Origin: Brucella anthropi ATCC 49188
GTDB lineage: Bacteria > Pseudomonadota > Alphaproteobacteria > Rhizobiales > Rhizobiaceae
Reading direction: 5' to 3'
DNA: 64,000 nucleotides
Assembly (NCBI RefSeq): GCF_000017405.1
Contig: NC_009668.1
Span: forward strand, 460,001 to 524,000
Shown here: one piece after another, positions 1 to 12,571 of the stretch
Position numbering within the stretch: the stretch's first letter is position 1
How the letters are laid out: each line of letters opens with the position of its first letter
Program-made: the position numbers and the translations under genes
Notes under the pieces: generated by a model
Databases searched by the model: none
Told to the model about the DNA's origin: nothing
What the model saw: the letters and a program-made list of their open reading frames with translations, nothing else

Positions 1-1922
<1,922 letters not shown>

Positions 1923-2113
1923 TCCCATTTACAATATCCATCAAGCGTAGCTTGATGAAAACTTTGCCCCTCACGCCTTATTCACTTCGTGAATGGCTCC
2001 GGGTGGGCGGCGCAAAGGCGCCGGCACACAGTCGTGTGCTTATTGTTTATCAGCGTTTATCGCTGATTTATCTGCACGAAAGACAACCAGCTTCTCAAAT
2101 TTGTGTTCTTCGC

Positions 2114-2232
2114 CGACCTGGTGGTTATGGCGGAGCGGCTGCACCCGATCCCATTCCGAACTCGGCCGTGAAACGCTCCAGCGCCAATGGTACTTTGTCT
2201 TAAGACACGGGAGAGTAGGTCGCTGCCAGGTC
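2114..2232 (+). rRNA. rrf: 5S ribosomal RNA
   Basis: About 119 nt whose ends pair (GACCTGG with CCAGGTC). The interior has the conserved 5S block cccgatcccattccgaac. It sits about 190 bp after the 23S gene and before tRNA-fMet, the standard alphaproteobacterial rRNA operon order. I see nothing in the 23S-5S spacer. Confidence 0.95.
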
Positions 2233-2285
2233 TGCCAAGAACACAAATCAAACTATCTTCTCAAATACATACAAAACACCCATAG

Positions 2286-3992
<1,707 letters not shown>

Positions 3993-3993
3993 A

Positions 3994-4284
3994 TCAGGAG
4001 GAGCGCTTCCTCCTTTGCCGTGACATCATCACTTCCTCTGCATAGCACTCCTGCGCCGCCTGCCTCGCCAGGATGCCGACCAGTCGCAGAAGGCGTGGGT
4101 CGGGATTGCCGCGTGGCGTAAACGTCAGCTCCGGCACGTCCAGCAGCAAGGATTCGAGCAGCGCTTCGCGCTCTCCTCCTGTCATCTTTGCCGGGTTTCC
4201 TGGGGCTCGCAAGGTCATAACTTGCAGCATTCGCCCCGAGGGAAGCATAAGCAACGGAAATTGAAGGCGAATATTCGGCGGCAA
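3994..4284 (-). CDS. Small hypothetical protein upstream of the recombinase
   Basis: An ORF of up to 96 residues whose stop codon lies 2 bp before the recombinase ATG, which suggests translational coupling. The frame opens with TTG at 4284; an ATG at 4248 is an equally good start. The protein is basic at its C-terminus (QRRKRSS) and rich in Leu and Arg in the middle, with no signal peptide and no motif I recognise. It could be a small recombinase partner, but that rests only on position. A rival ORF in another frame (3971-4384) overlaps it. I prefer this frame because of the tight junction with the recombinase. Confidence 0.5.
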   Translation of the reverse strand: MPPNIRLQFPLLMLPSGRMLQVMTLRAPGNPAKMTGGEREALLESLLLDVPELTFTPRGNPDPRLLRLVGILARQAAQECYAEEVMMSRQRRKRSS

Positions 4285-4413
4285 TTGGCGCGGGTGAGCG
4301 TGCTATCGCGTAGCTCAGCGTGTCCTGGCGAGCCATGGCGTAGCAAAATAACCTATCGGAATCCCTCGCTGGCCCGGTCATCATTGGCCTCGTCGCCTCT
4401 CCTCATGAGGTCA

Positions 4414-4457
4414 TTGACTGTAGGCGCAACCTTATCGTATTGTAATTCGCGATACAA
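4414..4457 (+). promoter_or_regulatory. Promoter and palindromic operator of the TacAT-like pair
   Basis: A -35-like TTGACT (4414-4419) and a -10-like TATTGT (4438-4443) are 18 bp apart. An inverted repeat TTGTA-N8-TACAA (4440-4457) overlaps the -10 box. DUF1778 antitoxins bind such palindromes to repress their own operon, so this is the likely autoregulatory site. It is inferred from sequence only. Confidence 0.55.
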
Positions 4458-4487
4458 GGCGCTATATGCCGACCAAGGAGATTCGCC

Positions 4488-4787
4488 ATGGCCACGACCG
4501 CCGAACGCAAGGAATACCCGATCTCGATGCGCTTGCCCGAGGCGGATGTCGCAATGATCGATCGCGCCGCCAGCTTGCGCGGCCGCTCGCGCACCGATTT
4601 CGTGCGCGACGCCGCTGTGCGCGCGGCCGAGGAGGTCGTCATGGAGCAGGGCCTGATCCGGATGAGCCCGGAGGGCTTCGCCGAGTTCATGGATGTGCTG
4701 GCGCGTCCGGCCGCTCCCGTTCCGGAGATGGTAGACGTTCTGAAGCGGCCCGCGCCATGGGAGCCCGGCTACGTGGCGAAGCGGTAA
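4488..4787 (+). CDS. DUF1778 (TacA-like) ribbon-helix-helix antitoxin
   Basis: A 99-residue protein. Residues about 9-45 (YPISMRLPEADVAMIDRAAS, then RTDFVRDAA) form a ribbon-helix-helix DNA-binding domain typical of DUF1778. The C-terminal tail is the kind that wraps the toxin active site in TacAT pairs. A good ribosome site (AAGGAG) precedes the ATG. The next gene, 4 bp downstream, encodes a GNAT acetyltransferase, so this is the antitoxin half of a TacA-TacT-type system. It should repress its own promoter together with the toxin. Such modules often stabilise integrated elements. The family call is firm; the stabilising role is inferred. Confidence 0.88.
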   Translation: MATTAERKEYPISMRLPEADVAMIDRAASLRGRSRTDFVRDAAVRAAEEVVMEQGLIRMSPEGFAEFMDVLARPAAPVPEMVDVLKRPAPWEPGYVAKR

Positions 4788-4791
4788 GCTC

Positions 4792-5301
4792 TTGCACCTT
4801 TCGGGTCCTGAACCGCTCTCTGCCGAACACGATGTGTCCGAGTTCACCTGTGGCAAGCCCACGCTTGACCACTGGCTGAAATCACGCGCCCTCTCCAATC
4901 AGCAGAAGGGCTTCACCGCCGTCCTCGTCGTGCATGAGGCTGGGCGCGTGGTCGGCTTCTACGGCCTCGCGCCTACCGGTGTGGTGCCTTCGGTTCTGCC
5001 GCGTTCGATCAGGACGGGGCAGCCGCCCAACCCGGTCCCCTGTATGCTGCTCGGCCAACTCGCAACCGACACCGGATGGGCAGGGCTGGGCATCGGGACC
5101 GGTCTTGTGAAGCATGCTCTCCAGCGCTGCGTTCAGGCCGCATCGCTGATCGGCGGGCGGGCCTTGCTGGTCAACGCCGTCGACGGGGAGGCGGCCAAGT
5201 TCTGGAGGCGGCGTGGCTTCGAGCCTTCCAGGGATGATCCCCTGGTTCTGCTCCGCTCGATCAGCGACATCGCTGCCTCGCTCGGCGAGGGCGGTGGGTG
5301 A
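4792..5301 (+). CDS. GNAT acetyltransferase toxin (TacT-like)
   Basis: A 169-residue GNAT-fold protein. Toxins of this family use acetyl-CoA to acetylate the amino group of charged aminoacyl-tRNA and so stop translation. Visible features are the N-terminal pattern FTCGKPTLDHWLKSRAL characteristic of the family, the beta strand GRVVGFYGLAP, the acetyl-CoA loop region LGQLATDTGWAGLGIGTGLV, and WRRRGFEPSRDD near the C-terminus. The start is a TTG at 4792, 4 bp after the antitoxin stop, consistent with one transcript and coupled translation. Substrate specificity cannot be read from the sequence. Confidence 0.85.
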   Translation: MHLSGPEPLSAEHDVSEFTCGKPTLDHWLKSRALSNQQKGFTAVLVVHEAGRVVGFYGLAPTGVVPSVLPRSIRTGQPPNPVPCMLLGQLATDTGWAGLGIGTGLVKHALQRCVQAASLIGGRALLVNAVDGEAAKFWRRRGFEPSRDDPLVLLRSISDIAASLGEGGG

Positions 5302-5369
5302 AAGCTTGGCTGGCCTCCAACCGTAGCGATCCGCCCCTTCAGTCAGATTGAAGTAGATCAGATCCGCCC

Positions 5370-5846
5370 ATGCAAATTCGTCCTCCCCCATTGCCCACAT
5401 TCCACTGGCAGATGTTCGTGCTTTCCTTCGCGCTATTCTGGGCGGTCGGCGGCATGCCCGAACCTGCCAAGGCTCAGCCTCGGCCGCAGATTGCGAAGTG
5501 CGTTCCCGGCCAGGCCCGTACCGCCGACGAATATTGCCTCGTTGATGGCGACACGATCTGGATCGACGGGGAAAAGCTGCGCATGGAAGGCTACGACACC
5601 CCGGAACCGCAAACCCACATCTGTGGTGGCGACGCCGAAATCGCGCTGGCACACCGAGCCAGTGATCGGGTGATCGAGCTGCTGAACTCGCACGACTGGA
5701 CCGTCGAATATGGAGAGCCGGACAACACCGGCACGCGGACGCTCGTGACGATCAGAATCGGTGGTCGCGACATCGGTGACATCCTGATTGCCGAAAGGCT
5801 GGCCAGACCCTGGCCCGATGGCGAAGAATGGTGGTGCAACCCGTAG
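5370..5846 (+). CDS. Secreted thermonuclease-family (SNase-like) protein
   Basis: A 158-residue protein of the staphylococcal nuclease fold. A hydrophobic N-terminal segment (MFVLSFALFWAVGG) ending near AKAQP acts as a signal peptide, so the mature protein is probably periplasmic. The core has VDGDTIWIDGEKLRMEGYDTPE, the usual SNase strand and Asp pair. The C-terminus DILIAERLARPW resembles the family ending VLVREGLA. The start may be 5370 or the ATG at 5412; the signal segment fits either. A second paralogue lies at 36396-36764. Nucleases of this type are common on conjugative elements, but their role there is not established. Confidence 0.75.
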   Translation: MQIRPPPLPTFHWQMFVLSFALFWAVGGMPEPAKAQPRPQIAKCVPGQARTADEYCLVDGDTIWIDGEKLRMEGYDTPEPQTHICGGDAEIALAHRASDRVIELLNSHDWTVEYGEPDNTGTRTLVTIRIGGRDIGDILIAERLARPWPDGEEWWCNP

Positions 5847-6074
5847 ACGTTAGTTCCACGCCGTCGACCGCCTGGCGAGATCAAACTAACTCACTGTGCG
5901 CCCCTTCTCTGTCGTTTCGACGATGATCCGCTGATCCTGGAAGCAGCTTTTCAGCGCCCAGTGTGACCAAGGCTTTGCCGTGCGAGGTAGGCGCGACTTG
6001 ATGGAGTAGCTGTTCATCGCACTTGCATTCCCGCCGCTCGGATTCGACAACTGGTGTACTCGGGGGAAAATGCC

Positions 6075-8120
6075 ATGCAGCTTGAGCGTGCTCGCATCAG
6101 AAATTTCCGTTCACTTCGCGATGTCGAAGTCGTTTTTGGCGCACACACCGCATTGATCGGCGGCAATGGCGCAGGAAAGTCTTCAATCTTGAAGGCTATC
6201 GAGAAGTTCTACTCGACTACGAAAAACTGCGACGCTGACGATTTCTTTGGACGCGATCAAGGGCAGCCGATCGAGATTGAACTAACCTTTCACCAGCTTA
6301 GCGAGCAAGAAGCCGCAGCGTTCGAGGATCGGGTGCGGGATGGTAGGTTGGTCGTCACCCGCATTTTTGACGGAGGTCCATCAAGTGGACGCTATCATGG
6401 TGTCGTTCCACAGATTCCCGACTTCGTCGCTGTTCGGGCTCATTCCGCAGCCACACCCAAGCGCGCTGCTTATAATGCCCTGCGCGAGAATAACCCACTC
6501 TACGCCGACCTTCCCACTGCTGGCAGTGCGGCAGCGGTCGACCAGGCGATGCTAACCTGGGAGGCTGAGCATCCCGATCAGTTGGTGCTGCTGCCCGACG
6601 ATGGTCAGTTTTTCGGATTCCAGAACAACAGCCGAGGCAAGCTCCAGCAGCACACGAGCTTCGTGTTCATTCCGGCGGTTCGCGACGCATCAGCGGACGC
6701 GGCGGACGGCAAGACGAGCGTCATCGGCAAACTACTCGAACTGCTAGTGCGCAGTCAGATCCTTCAGCGGCCGGACGTTCAAGCGTTCAAGGCGCAGTTG
6801 ACCGAGGCCTACCAGGCCTTGGTATCCGCCGAAAATATGCCTGAACTCGGTGCGCTCGCTGGGACCCTCACCGCCGACCTGCGGGGTTTGTATCAAGATG
6901 CTGAAGTTTCGTTGGCCTGGCGCGAGGTCGGCGAGATGCCAGTCCCGTTGCCAATGGCGGATGTGTTTCTCAAGGACGAAGGCTTCGGTGGACCGGTGGA
7001 CAGGCAAGGTCACGGCCTCCAGCGTGCCTTCATCTTTACACTTCTCCAGCATCTTGCGCGAACTGCCGTGCCGGAGGGCGACGAGGCACCCCCTGATAGT
7101 GACGTTGACGGCAGTGATGACGCGCCCGCTGCGGCTGCGGCTGCGGTCATGGCGCAGGCACCGACGCTTATCCTCGCAATTGAAGAACCCGAACTGTATC
7201 AGCATCCGACCAAACAGCGGCACTTCGCGGAAGTGCTGCGGGGCTTGAGTAGCGGTACGCTCCCTGGCGCGCAGGGCCACACACAGGTTATCTTCGGTTC
7301 GCACTCGCCAATGTTCATTTCGATGGGGAAGGCCGACGAGATCAGGCTTACCCGGCGCTCGCATTGTGACGACAGTGAATTCAAGCAATGCAGCCTGCAA
7401 GCGCTGGATCTCGGCACCGTTGCGCAGAAGCTCGAACGCGGCTGGAATAAGCCCGCTGGCACTTTCAGTGCACAGACTTTGATGCCGCGGTTGCACATTC
7501 TCGGTGCTGAATTGGCCGAAGGCTTTTTCGCCACCGGTGTGATTCTGGTTGAGGGCCGAAGCGATAAAGCGGCGCTCACCGCGACGGCGCGGATGCTCGG
7601 CGTGAATTTCGAGGCGGCCGGCATCGCCATCCTGTCAACCGAAGGCAAAGCCAATCTCGATCGTCCCTATGTGATTTTTCGCGAGCTGGGTATTCCAACC
7701 TTCATGCTATGGGATTGCGACCAGCAGTTACCCGAGGCTAAACGAACGCCGGCAACCGATCTTGCTTTGAGCAAGCTCGCTAAGCCGAACGATCAGATCG
7801 ACGCCGCGCCCACTAGCGACCTCATCAGCGATTGTTACGCGCATTTCGAAAAGACATTGGAGCACAAGCTCAAGGAGGATCTCACGCCTGAAGTACACAC
7901 GGCGTGCCTTGCTGCTGCCTGCGAACCCTTTGGTGTGCATCCGAGCAACGATGCGCAGAAGATACCGGAAATCGTCTATCAGACACTTCTCCGTGCTAAA
8001 GAACAGGGCCACGAGAGCGAGATGCTGAAGAGCCTCGTCCGTGCCATGTGGCGTTTCTTCCGCGATGAGGAAATCCCGGACCCGACGGAGGCGCAAGCTC
8101 CGGTAGCAGTGGGTGCGTGA
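6075..8120 (+). CDS. OLD-family ATPase/Toprim nuclease
   Basis: A 681-residue protein with an N-terminal ABC-type ATPase (RIRNFRSLRDVEV, Walker A GGNGAGKSS at about 32-40, an IEEPELYQHP Walker-B-like motif near 375) and a C-terminal Toprim nuclease domain (ILVEGRSDKAAL near 497, then WDCDQQ near 555). This is the architecture of OLD (overcoming lysogenization defect) nucleases, including GajA of Gabija. The start at 6075 follows a GGGGG ribosome site. It heads a probable operon with an SbcD-like and an SbcC-like gene; the next start is 33 bp downstream. No UvrD-like helicase (GajB) is next to it, so it is not a Gabija locus. Its codon use looks less GC-rich than flanking ICE genes, which suggests separate acquisition. 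Confidence 0.85.
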   Translation: MQLERARIRNFRSLRDVEVVFGAHTALIGGNGAGKSSILKAIEKFYSTTKNCDADDFFGRDQGQPIEIELTFHQLSEQEAAAFEDRVRDGRLVVTRIFDGGPSSGRYHGVVPQIPDFVAVRAHSAATPKRAAYNALRENNPLYADLPTAGSAAAVDQAMLTWEAEHPDQLVLLPDDGQFFGFQNNSRGKLQQHTSFVFIPAVRDASADAADGKTSVIGKLLELLVRSQILQRPDVQAFKAQLTEAYQALVSAENMPELGALAGTLTADLRGLYQDAEVSLAWREVGEMPVPLPMADVFLKDEGFGGPVDRQGHGLQRAFIFTLLQHLARTAVPEGDEAPPDSDVDGSDDAPAAAAAAVMAQAPTLILAIEEPELYQHPTKQRHFAEVLRGLSSGTLPGAQGHTQVIFGSHSPMFISMGKADEIRLTRRSHCDDSEFKQCSLQALDLGTVAQKLERGWNKPAGTFSAQTLMPRLHILGAELAEGFFATGVILVEGRSDKAALTATARMLGVNFEAAGIAILSTEGKANLDRPYVIFRELGIPTFMLWDCDQQLPEAKRTPATDLALSKLAKPNDQIDAAPTSDLISDCYAHFEKTLEHKLKEDLTPEVHTACLAAACEPFGVHPSNDAQKIPEIVYQTLLRAKEQGHESEMLKSLVRAMWRFFRDEEIPDPTEAQAPVAVGA

Positions 8121-8153
8121 TCCATGTGTGGCACTGTAACGAGGAACTGATTC

Positions 8154-9281
8154 GTGGCGACGCTCAAGATCATCCATACGGCTGACTGGCAGCTCGGAAA
8201 GCCGTTCGGGCGCTTTCCGCAGGAGGTGCGTAGTGCGTTGGCTGAGGCTCGCCTCGATGCCATCGATCGCCTCGGTGCTGCGGCAATATCCAGCGGTGCC
8301 ACGCACATCGTCGTCGCCGGTGATGTGTTCGACAACGTCGAACCCGGCGACCGCATCGTCACGCAGATGCTGTCACGTATGCAGCGGGCGTCGGTCACCT
8401 GGTGGCTGATGCCGGGCAACCACGATCATGCGCGAGCCGGTGGACTCTGGAGCAGGCTGCGCGGGCGTGCGCCTGCCTCAGTCCGGATCGTGGACACTCC
8501 CGAGCCTATTGAGATGGAGCAGGGTGCTTGGCTTCTGCCGGCGCCCCTGGAGCACCGGAAGACGGTGTCCGATCCTTCCGCGGCGATGGTCGATATGACG
8601 ACGCCGCCGGGGGCACTCCGCATCGGTCTCGCACATGGCTCCATCACAGAGTTTGGCGCCACCGGAGAGAGCTCCAATCTGATCCCGCCGGATCGCGCCA
8701 AGTCCGCGGGCCTTGACTACCTCGCGCTCGGGGACTGGCATGGCTTTTTGACGGTTGGCGACCGGACCGCTTACAGCGGGACCCCTGAAATTGACCGGTT
8801 CGGGCGCGATGAGCCGGGCGGCTGCATCGGCGTGAGCCTGCGATCCAACGAAACGCCCGAGCTGCAGCGGATCGAGACCGGTCGATATCGCTGGATGTCG
8901 CGCCGCTGGAGTATGGAGAACATGGAAGACTTGGACCGTGAACTCGCCGCGCTCCGCAGCGAGGCGCGTTTGTCGGACGTGCTCCTTTCGCTCCATCTCG
9001 TCGGTGTGGTGAGTCTCGCCGACCGCGTCACGATGACGTCGGCCGTCCAGGACTGTCTGGCGCACGAACTGCGGCATTTGGAACTCGACGCGGATGGCCT
9101 GACCGCGCGTCCGACGGCAGAGGACGTCGCCCAAATCGATGTCCAAGGTGCGCTCGCCGGGGCGACTGCTACCCTACAGGCCAGGGCTACCGGATCGGGT
9201 TCCGATGCCCAGATCGCCGCCGCGGCGCTGGAGCGTCTCTATGTCGAGGCGATGCGATTCGATGCGGAGGTTGCGCGATGA
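8154..9281 (+). CDS. SbcD/YhaO-like metallophosphoesterase (DNA exonuclease subunit)
   Basis: A 375-residue calcineurin-like phosphoesterase of the SbcD/Mre11/YhaO group. The metal motifs are in order: HTADWQLGK at about 8, AGDVFDN near 54, PGNHDH near 83, LAHG near 157, and GDWHG near 193. The first motif has Gln where classical SbcD has His (DxH to DxQ), which may alter metal site 1. The start is GTG at 8154. The stop overlaps the ATG of the SbcC-like gene by 4 bp (ATGA), so the two are translated together and probably form an ATP-driven nuclease complex. In this context the pair may act with the OLD protein. Confidence 0.85.
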   Translation: MATLKIIHTADWQLGKPFGRFPQEVRSALAEARLDAIDRLGAAAISSGATHIVVAGDVFDNVEPGDRIVTQMLSRMQRASVTWWLMPGNHDHARAGGLWSRLRGRAPASVRIVDTPEPIEMEQGAWLLPAPLEHRKTVSDPSAAMVDMTTPPGALRIGLAHGSITEFGATGESSNLIPPDRAKSAGLDYLALGDWHGFLTVGDRTAYSGTPEIDRFGRDEPGGCIGVSLRSNETPELQRIETGRYRWMSRRWSMENMEDLDRELAALRSEARLSDVLLSLHLVGVVSLADRVTMTSAVQDCLAHELRHLELDADGLTARPTAEDVAQIDVQGALAGATATLQARATGSGSDAQIAAAALERLYVEAMRFDAEVAR

Positions 9282-11905
9282 TCCTCAAATCCCTGGAGGT
9301 CGAGAACTTCCGCAAGTTCCGCGAACCGCTACGCATCGACGGCTTCACCGACGGTTTGAACATCGTAGTCGAGCCGAACGAGACGGGCAAATCTACCCTA
9401 TTGGAGGCCCTGCGTGCGGCCTTCTTCATCCGCTACTCCGCCAAGACCGAACTCGTCCGTTCCTATGTCCCGACTGGTGATGACGTGGCGCCCCGTGTCA
9501 CTGTCGGCTTCGGCCTCAACGGGCAGACTTGGAGGCTCGAGAAGCAGTTCATGAAGTCTCCCTCCGTGCGACTTACCGGCGCGAGCGGGCGACGAGAGAG
9601 CGATGCGGCCGAAGAAGCGCTGCAGGAGCTGCTCGGATTCGAGCGGGGCAACAACCGGGGCAGCGATCCCGAAACGCGCGGGCCCCTTGGCATGCTCTGG
9701 GTCGAGCAGGCGACGGCACTCTCCGTGGAGAGTCCAAACCGCATCGTGCGCGATACCGTTCGGGGAGTGCTCGAGGCGGAAGTCGGCGCGGTGACGGGTG
9801 GTCGACGCTTTGACGCGATCCGGGCCAGCATCGAAGCGGCATATTCAGCGCTGCGCACATCGGCGACGGGCAAGTCGCGCGGCGACTTAGCGGTGGCAGA
9901 GGCTCGCGTGTCCACGGCGACGGCTGCCCGCCAGGCGGCCGAGACCAACTTCCATGAATACGAGAACACTCTCACCGAGTTGGACGCGGCGAGGTCACGG
10001 CTTAGGATTATCGAGCGTGATCTCGTCGACCCAGAGGCGGCGGAGCAGCGAAAAAAGCTCGAGGCGGACCAGAAGGTCGCGGAGACCGCCTCTCTGCGGT
10101 CGACTGCGGCGGAGGCGCAATTCGGACGCGCCGACGAGGTCGCGAAGACGGCTTCGTCGAGGATCGAGCGATTGGACGCAGCCGAGGCTCGCGTCGGATC
10201 CGCCGGCACATACCTCGAAGAGAAGGCTCGTCTGCGGGACGAAGCCAAGGCTGAGGCTGCTCGTGCCGGTGAGGAGGAAAAATCACTCCGCGCCGCGCTC
10301 GACGAGGCTCGCGCGGAAAGGGAGAAACACGAGGAGGCACTGTCCTCCGCACGCGCGCGATTGCGCGGGTTCGCTAATGCCGCGGGCGCTCGTCGCGCGA
10401 TCGATGCGCGAAAAGCTCTAGCCGAGCTAGAGGAGCGTGAGCGTGCGCTGGTTGATGACTCCGCCGGGGCCGTCGATAGTGACGACCTTGAGGAGATTAC
10501 CGAACTCGAGCTTGCCGCCATCCAGGCACGCGCCCGGTTCGAAGCAGGCGCTGTGAAGGTAGAAGTCGAACTCGGGGCGGGCGCATCTTTGAGGATTGAC
10601 GGGTTGACGACCGACGTCACCAGCGTTGACGTCCTCAAGACCACCAAGTTCGAGTTGGGTGATGCGGGCAGCCTAGTCGTGCGCCCGCCGCAGGGTTCGG
10701 GTCAGTCCATTGAGGCCGATCTTGCAGCGGCGACGGAAGAACTCGCTTCCGCCTTGCGGTCGCTCGGCATCAAGTCGCATGCGGAGGGCGTGGCCCGGAA
10801 CGAACGGGCCTCCGCTGCCAAGCGCGAGTTGAAGGCGCTCCGGACACAGATCGCCTCGGCATGTCCTGGAGATCCGACAATCGGGTTGGCGCCCGGGGCA
10901 GATGCCCTGCGCGCCTTCGTGGCCGAGCTGGGCGACATCGCCGACGTTGTCGCCCCAACCGACAATGTCGACACGCTGGAGAAGGCGGTGGTCGACGCCA
11001 AGCTCGCCGAGGCTGCCGCATCCGGAAAGCGCGAAGACGGGAGGACGGCTCTGTCGAAGGCGGAGAGTACGCTCGCAACGGCCGAAGCCGATTATTCCGC
11101 AGCCATCCGCGAATCCGAGGCTGCGGCTGAAGATCTCCGGAACCTCCTAGAGATCGGGGATCGGGAAACGCTCGAAGCGGCGCGCGGTGAGGCTCAGCGG
11201 GAGCGTGCCGCGAAGTTCGAAGCTCTCGAGAAGGCGCGCGAAAGCGCCACGTCTTTCGACGCCGACGCTATCCGACGCCGCATTGTGAACCTCGATCGTG
11301 CCGCCAGCCGGGCCGGCGAGGAACGACTTGAACTGACCGCCCGGATCGCGTCGCTCGAATCCACGATCGTTAGGGAAGGGACAAACGGGCCTGCCGGTCG
11401 CCTTGCCGAAACGCGGGAGGAAGAGGAGGCCGCGATCGCCGCTTGCGATCGTTTGCGGCATGAGGCCGACATGCTTGAGGTGCTCCGCGAGGCGCTGTCG
11501 GATGCCGCGAATGAAGCGTCGAGGACATTCCTCGCACCCGTCACGGCTCGGGCTAGTCGATACATCCAGCAGCTTCTTCCCGGATGTGATCTGTCATTCA
11601 ACGAGGAGCTCGGGCTGACCGGCCTCACGAGGGCGGGGATCGATGAATCCTGTGGTGATCTCAGTCGAGGCACGCAGGAGCAGTTGGCGATATTGACTCG
11701 GCTCGCGTTTGCGGACCTCCTGCTCGAGGATGGAGCGCCGATCTCTCTGATCCTCGACGACCCTCTCGTCTATTCCGATGATGCCCGCTTGGAGACGATG
11801 ACCGACATCCTGCAGGACGCTTCGAAGCGGATGCAGGTGATACTTCTCACGTGCCGGTCGAAGGCTTTTCGTCACGTCGAAGCCAATAGGATCACGCTGA
11901 GATGA
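9278..11905 (+). CDS. SbcC/YhaN-like SMC-type ATPase
   Basis: An 875-residue ATPase with the SMC/Rad50 plan: N-terminal Walker A (EPNETGKST, about 28-36), long coiled coils rich in Ala, Glu and Arg (about 190-400 and 560-740), and C-terminal signature and Walker B motifs (LSRGTQEQLAIL near 800, ISLILDDPL near 825). No CPxC zinc hook is visible; the middle (about 400-480) instead reads as a compact beta-rich insert. It is therefore closer to YhaN-like relatives than to classical SbcC. It overlaps the SbcD-like gene by 4 bp. The predicted role is the ATPase partner of the nuclease in DNA end processing or defence. Confidence 0.85.
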   Translation: MILKSLEVENFRKFREPLRIDGFTDGLNIVVEPNETGKSTLLEALRAAFFIRYSAKTELVRSYVPTGDDVAPRVTVGFGLNGQTWRLEKQFMKSPSVRLTGASGRRESDAAEEALQELLGFERGNNRGSDPETRGPLGMLWVEQATALSVESPNRIVRDTVRGVLEAEVGAVTGGRRFDAIRASIEAAYSALRTSATGKSRGDLAVAEARVSTATAARQAAETNFHEYENTLTELDAARSRLRIIERDLVDPEAAEQRKKLEADQKVAETASLRSTAAEAQFGRADEVAKTASSRIERLDAAEARVGSAGTYLEEKARLRDEAKAEAARAGEEEKSLRAALDEARAEREKHEEALSSARARLRGFANAAGARRAIDARKALAELEERERALVDDSAGAVDSDDLEEITELELAAIQARARFEAGAVKVEVELGAGASLRIDGLTTDVTSVDVLKTTKFELGDAGSLVVRPPQGSGQSIEADLAAATEELASALRSLGIKSHAEGVARNERASAAKRELKALRTQIASACPGDPTIGLAPGADALRAFVAELGDIADVVAPTDNVDTLEKAVVDAKLAEAAASGKREDGRTALSKAESTLATAEADYSAAIRESEAAAEDLRNLLEIGDRETLEAARGEAQRERAAKFEALEKARESATSFDADAIRRRIVNLDRAASRAGEERLELTARIASLESTIVREGTNGPAGRLAETREEEEAAIAACDRLRHEADMLEVLREALSDAANEASRTFLAPVTARASRYIQQLLPGCDLSFNEELGLTGLTRAGIDESCGDLSRGTQEQLAILTRLAFADLLLEDGAPISLILDDPLVYSDDARLETMTDILQDASKRMQVILLTCRSKAFRHVEANRITLR

Positions 11906-12180
11906 GCAAACGGATGGATGCGGCGAACCGCTACAGGCTCGCCTTCACTGAAGCGGAGGAGGCGCTGGTCGCACGGATCGATTTGCGTTGATCGCATGCC
12001 AACCATGCCGAGGCCCGTGCTGCCTACCTCGCGAACCAAGCCGATCTTGGATATGTTGAGATCGCTGAGAGAGCGGGACGCCGTGCCTGCTCAACGGATC
12101 AGCTATTGGACCCAGATTATCAGCCTGGACGCTTGAAGGGCTCATATGAGCAGCCGTTCGAGCGCAATGATTGCCGGAGC
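11902..12180 (+). pseudogene. Broken small ORF at the end of the OLD-SbcCD module
   Basis: An ATG overlaps the stop of the SbcC-like gene (ATGA) and starts 29 codons (MSKRMDAANRYRLAFTEAEE...) ending at TGA 11989-11991. Beyond this stop the same frame stays open with protein-like sequence (HAEARAAYLANQADLGYVEI) to about 12180, where it meets the end of the antisense gene at 12189. A single CGA-to-TGA change would explain the interruption. I read it as a small third or fourth gene of the module that is now broken. The 3' limit is approximate. A true 29-residue peptide cannot be excluded. Confidence 0.4.
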
Positions 12181-12188
12181 GAGGAAAT

Positions 12189-12551
12189 CTATACTGGCCT
12201 TCCCGCGAGGCGCTCGTCGAGAACCGGCTCGTCCCAGGTGCGCGTCACCCCGAGCCACTTGTCGATCACCGCCTGAAACTGGGGCTCTGCGAAACAGGTC
12301 TGGAACGTGTAGAGGCGATTGACCACTTGCCGCATCAGGTCGCGCATCTCCTCATCGTCGAACCGCGACACGCTTCCCCAGGGGATGTGGTTGCCGTCGG
12401 CGTCGATGACGAAGACATCGGAATAGTCACCGGTCTTCGTGACCGGGACCGGCCCCGCATGCAGGTCCTCCAGCATGCTGTTGCGGACGCAGATCATCGC
12501 CATCGCCTTGGCGAGCGTCGCCGCTAACTGTTCTTCTTCCTTCCGGCCCAT
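12189..12551 (-). CDS. Hypothetical protein downstream of the SRAP gene
   Basis: A 120-residue protein starting MGRKEEEQLAATLAKAMAMI, with a clean GGAGG ribosome site 7 bp before the ATG at 12551. No membrane segment or signal peptide. The middle has DVFVIDADGNHIPWGSVSRFDDEE, suggesting a small alpha/beta domain. I do not recognise a family. It starts 21 bp after the SRAP stop and is co-oriented, so it is probably the second gene of that transcript and may share its SOS control. A DNA-repair accessory role is only suggested by position. Confidence 0.7.
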   Translation of the reverse strand: MGRKEEEQLAATLAKAMAMICVRNSMLEDLHAGPVPVTKTGDYSDVFVIDADGNHIPWGSVSRFDDEEMRDLMRQVVNRLYTFQTCFAEPQFQAVIDKWLGVTRTWDEPVLDERLAGRPV

Positions 12552-12571
12552 TTTCGTCCTCCGGATCATTG

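Noticed and set aside
6075..8120. Gabija defence system
   Set aside because: The OLD-type protein fits GajA, but no UvrD-like GajB is adjacent.
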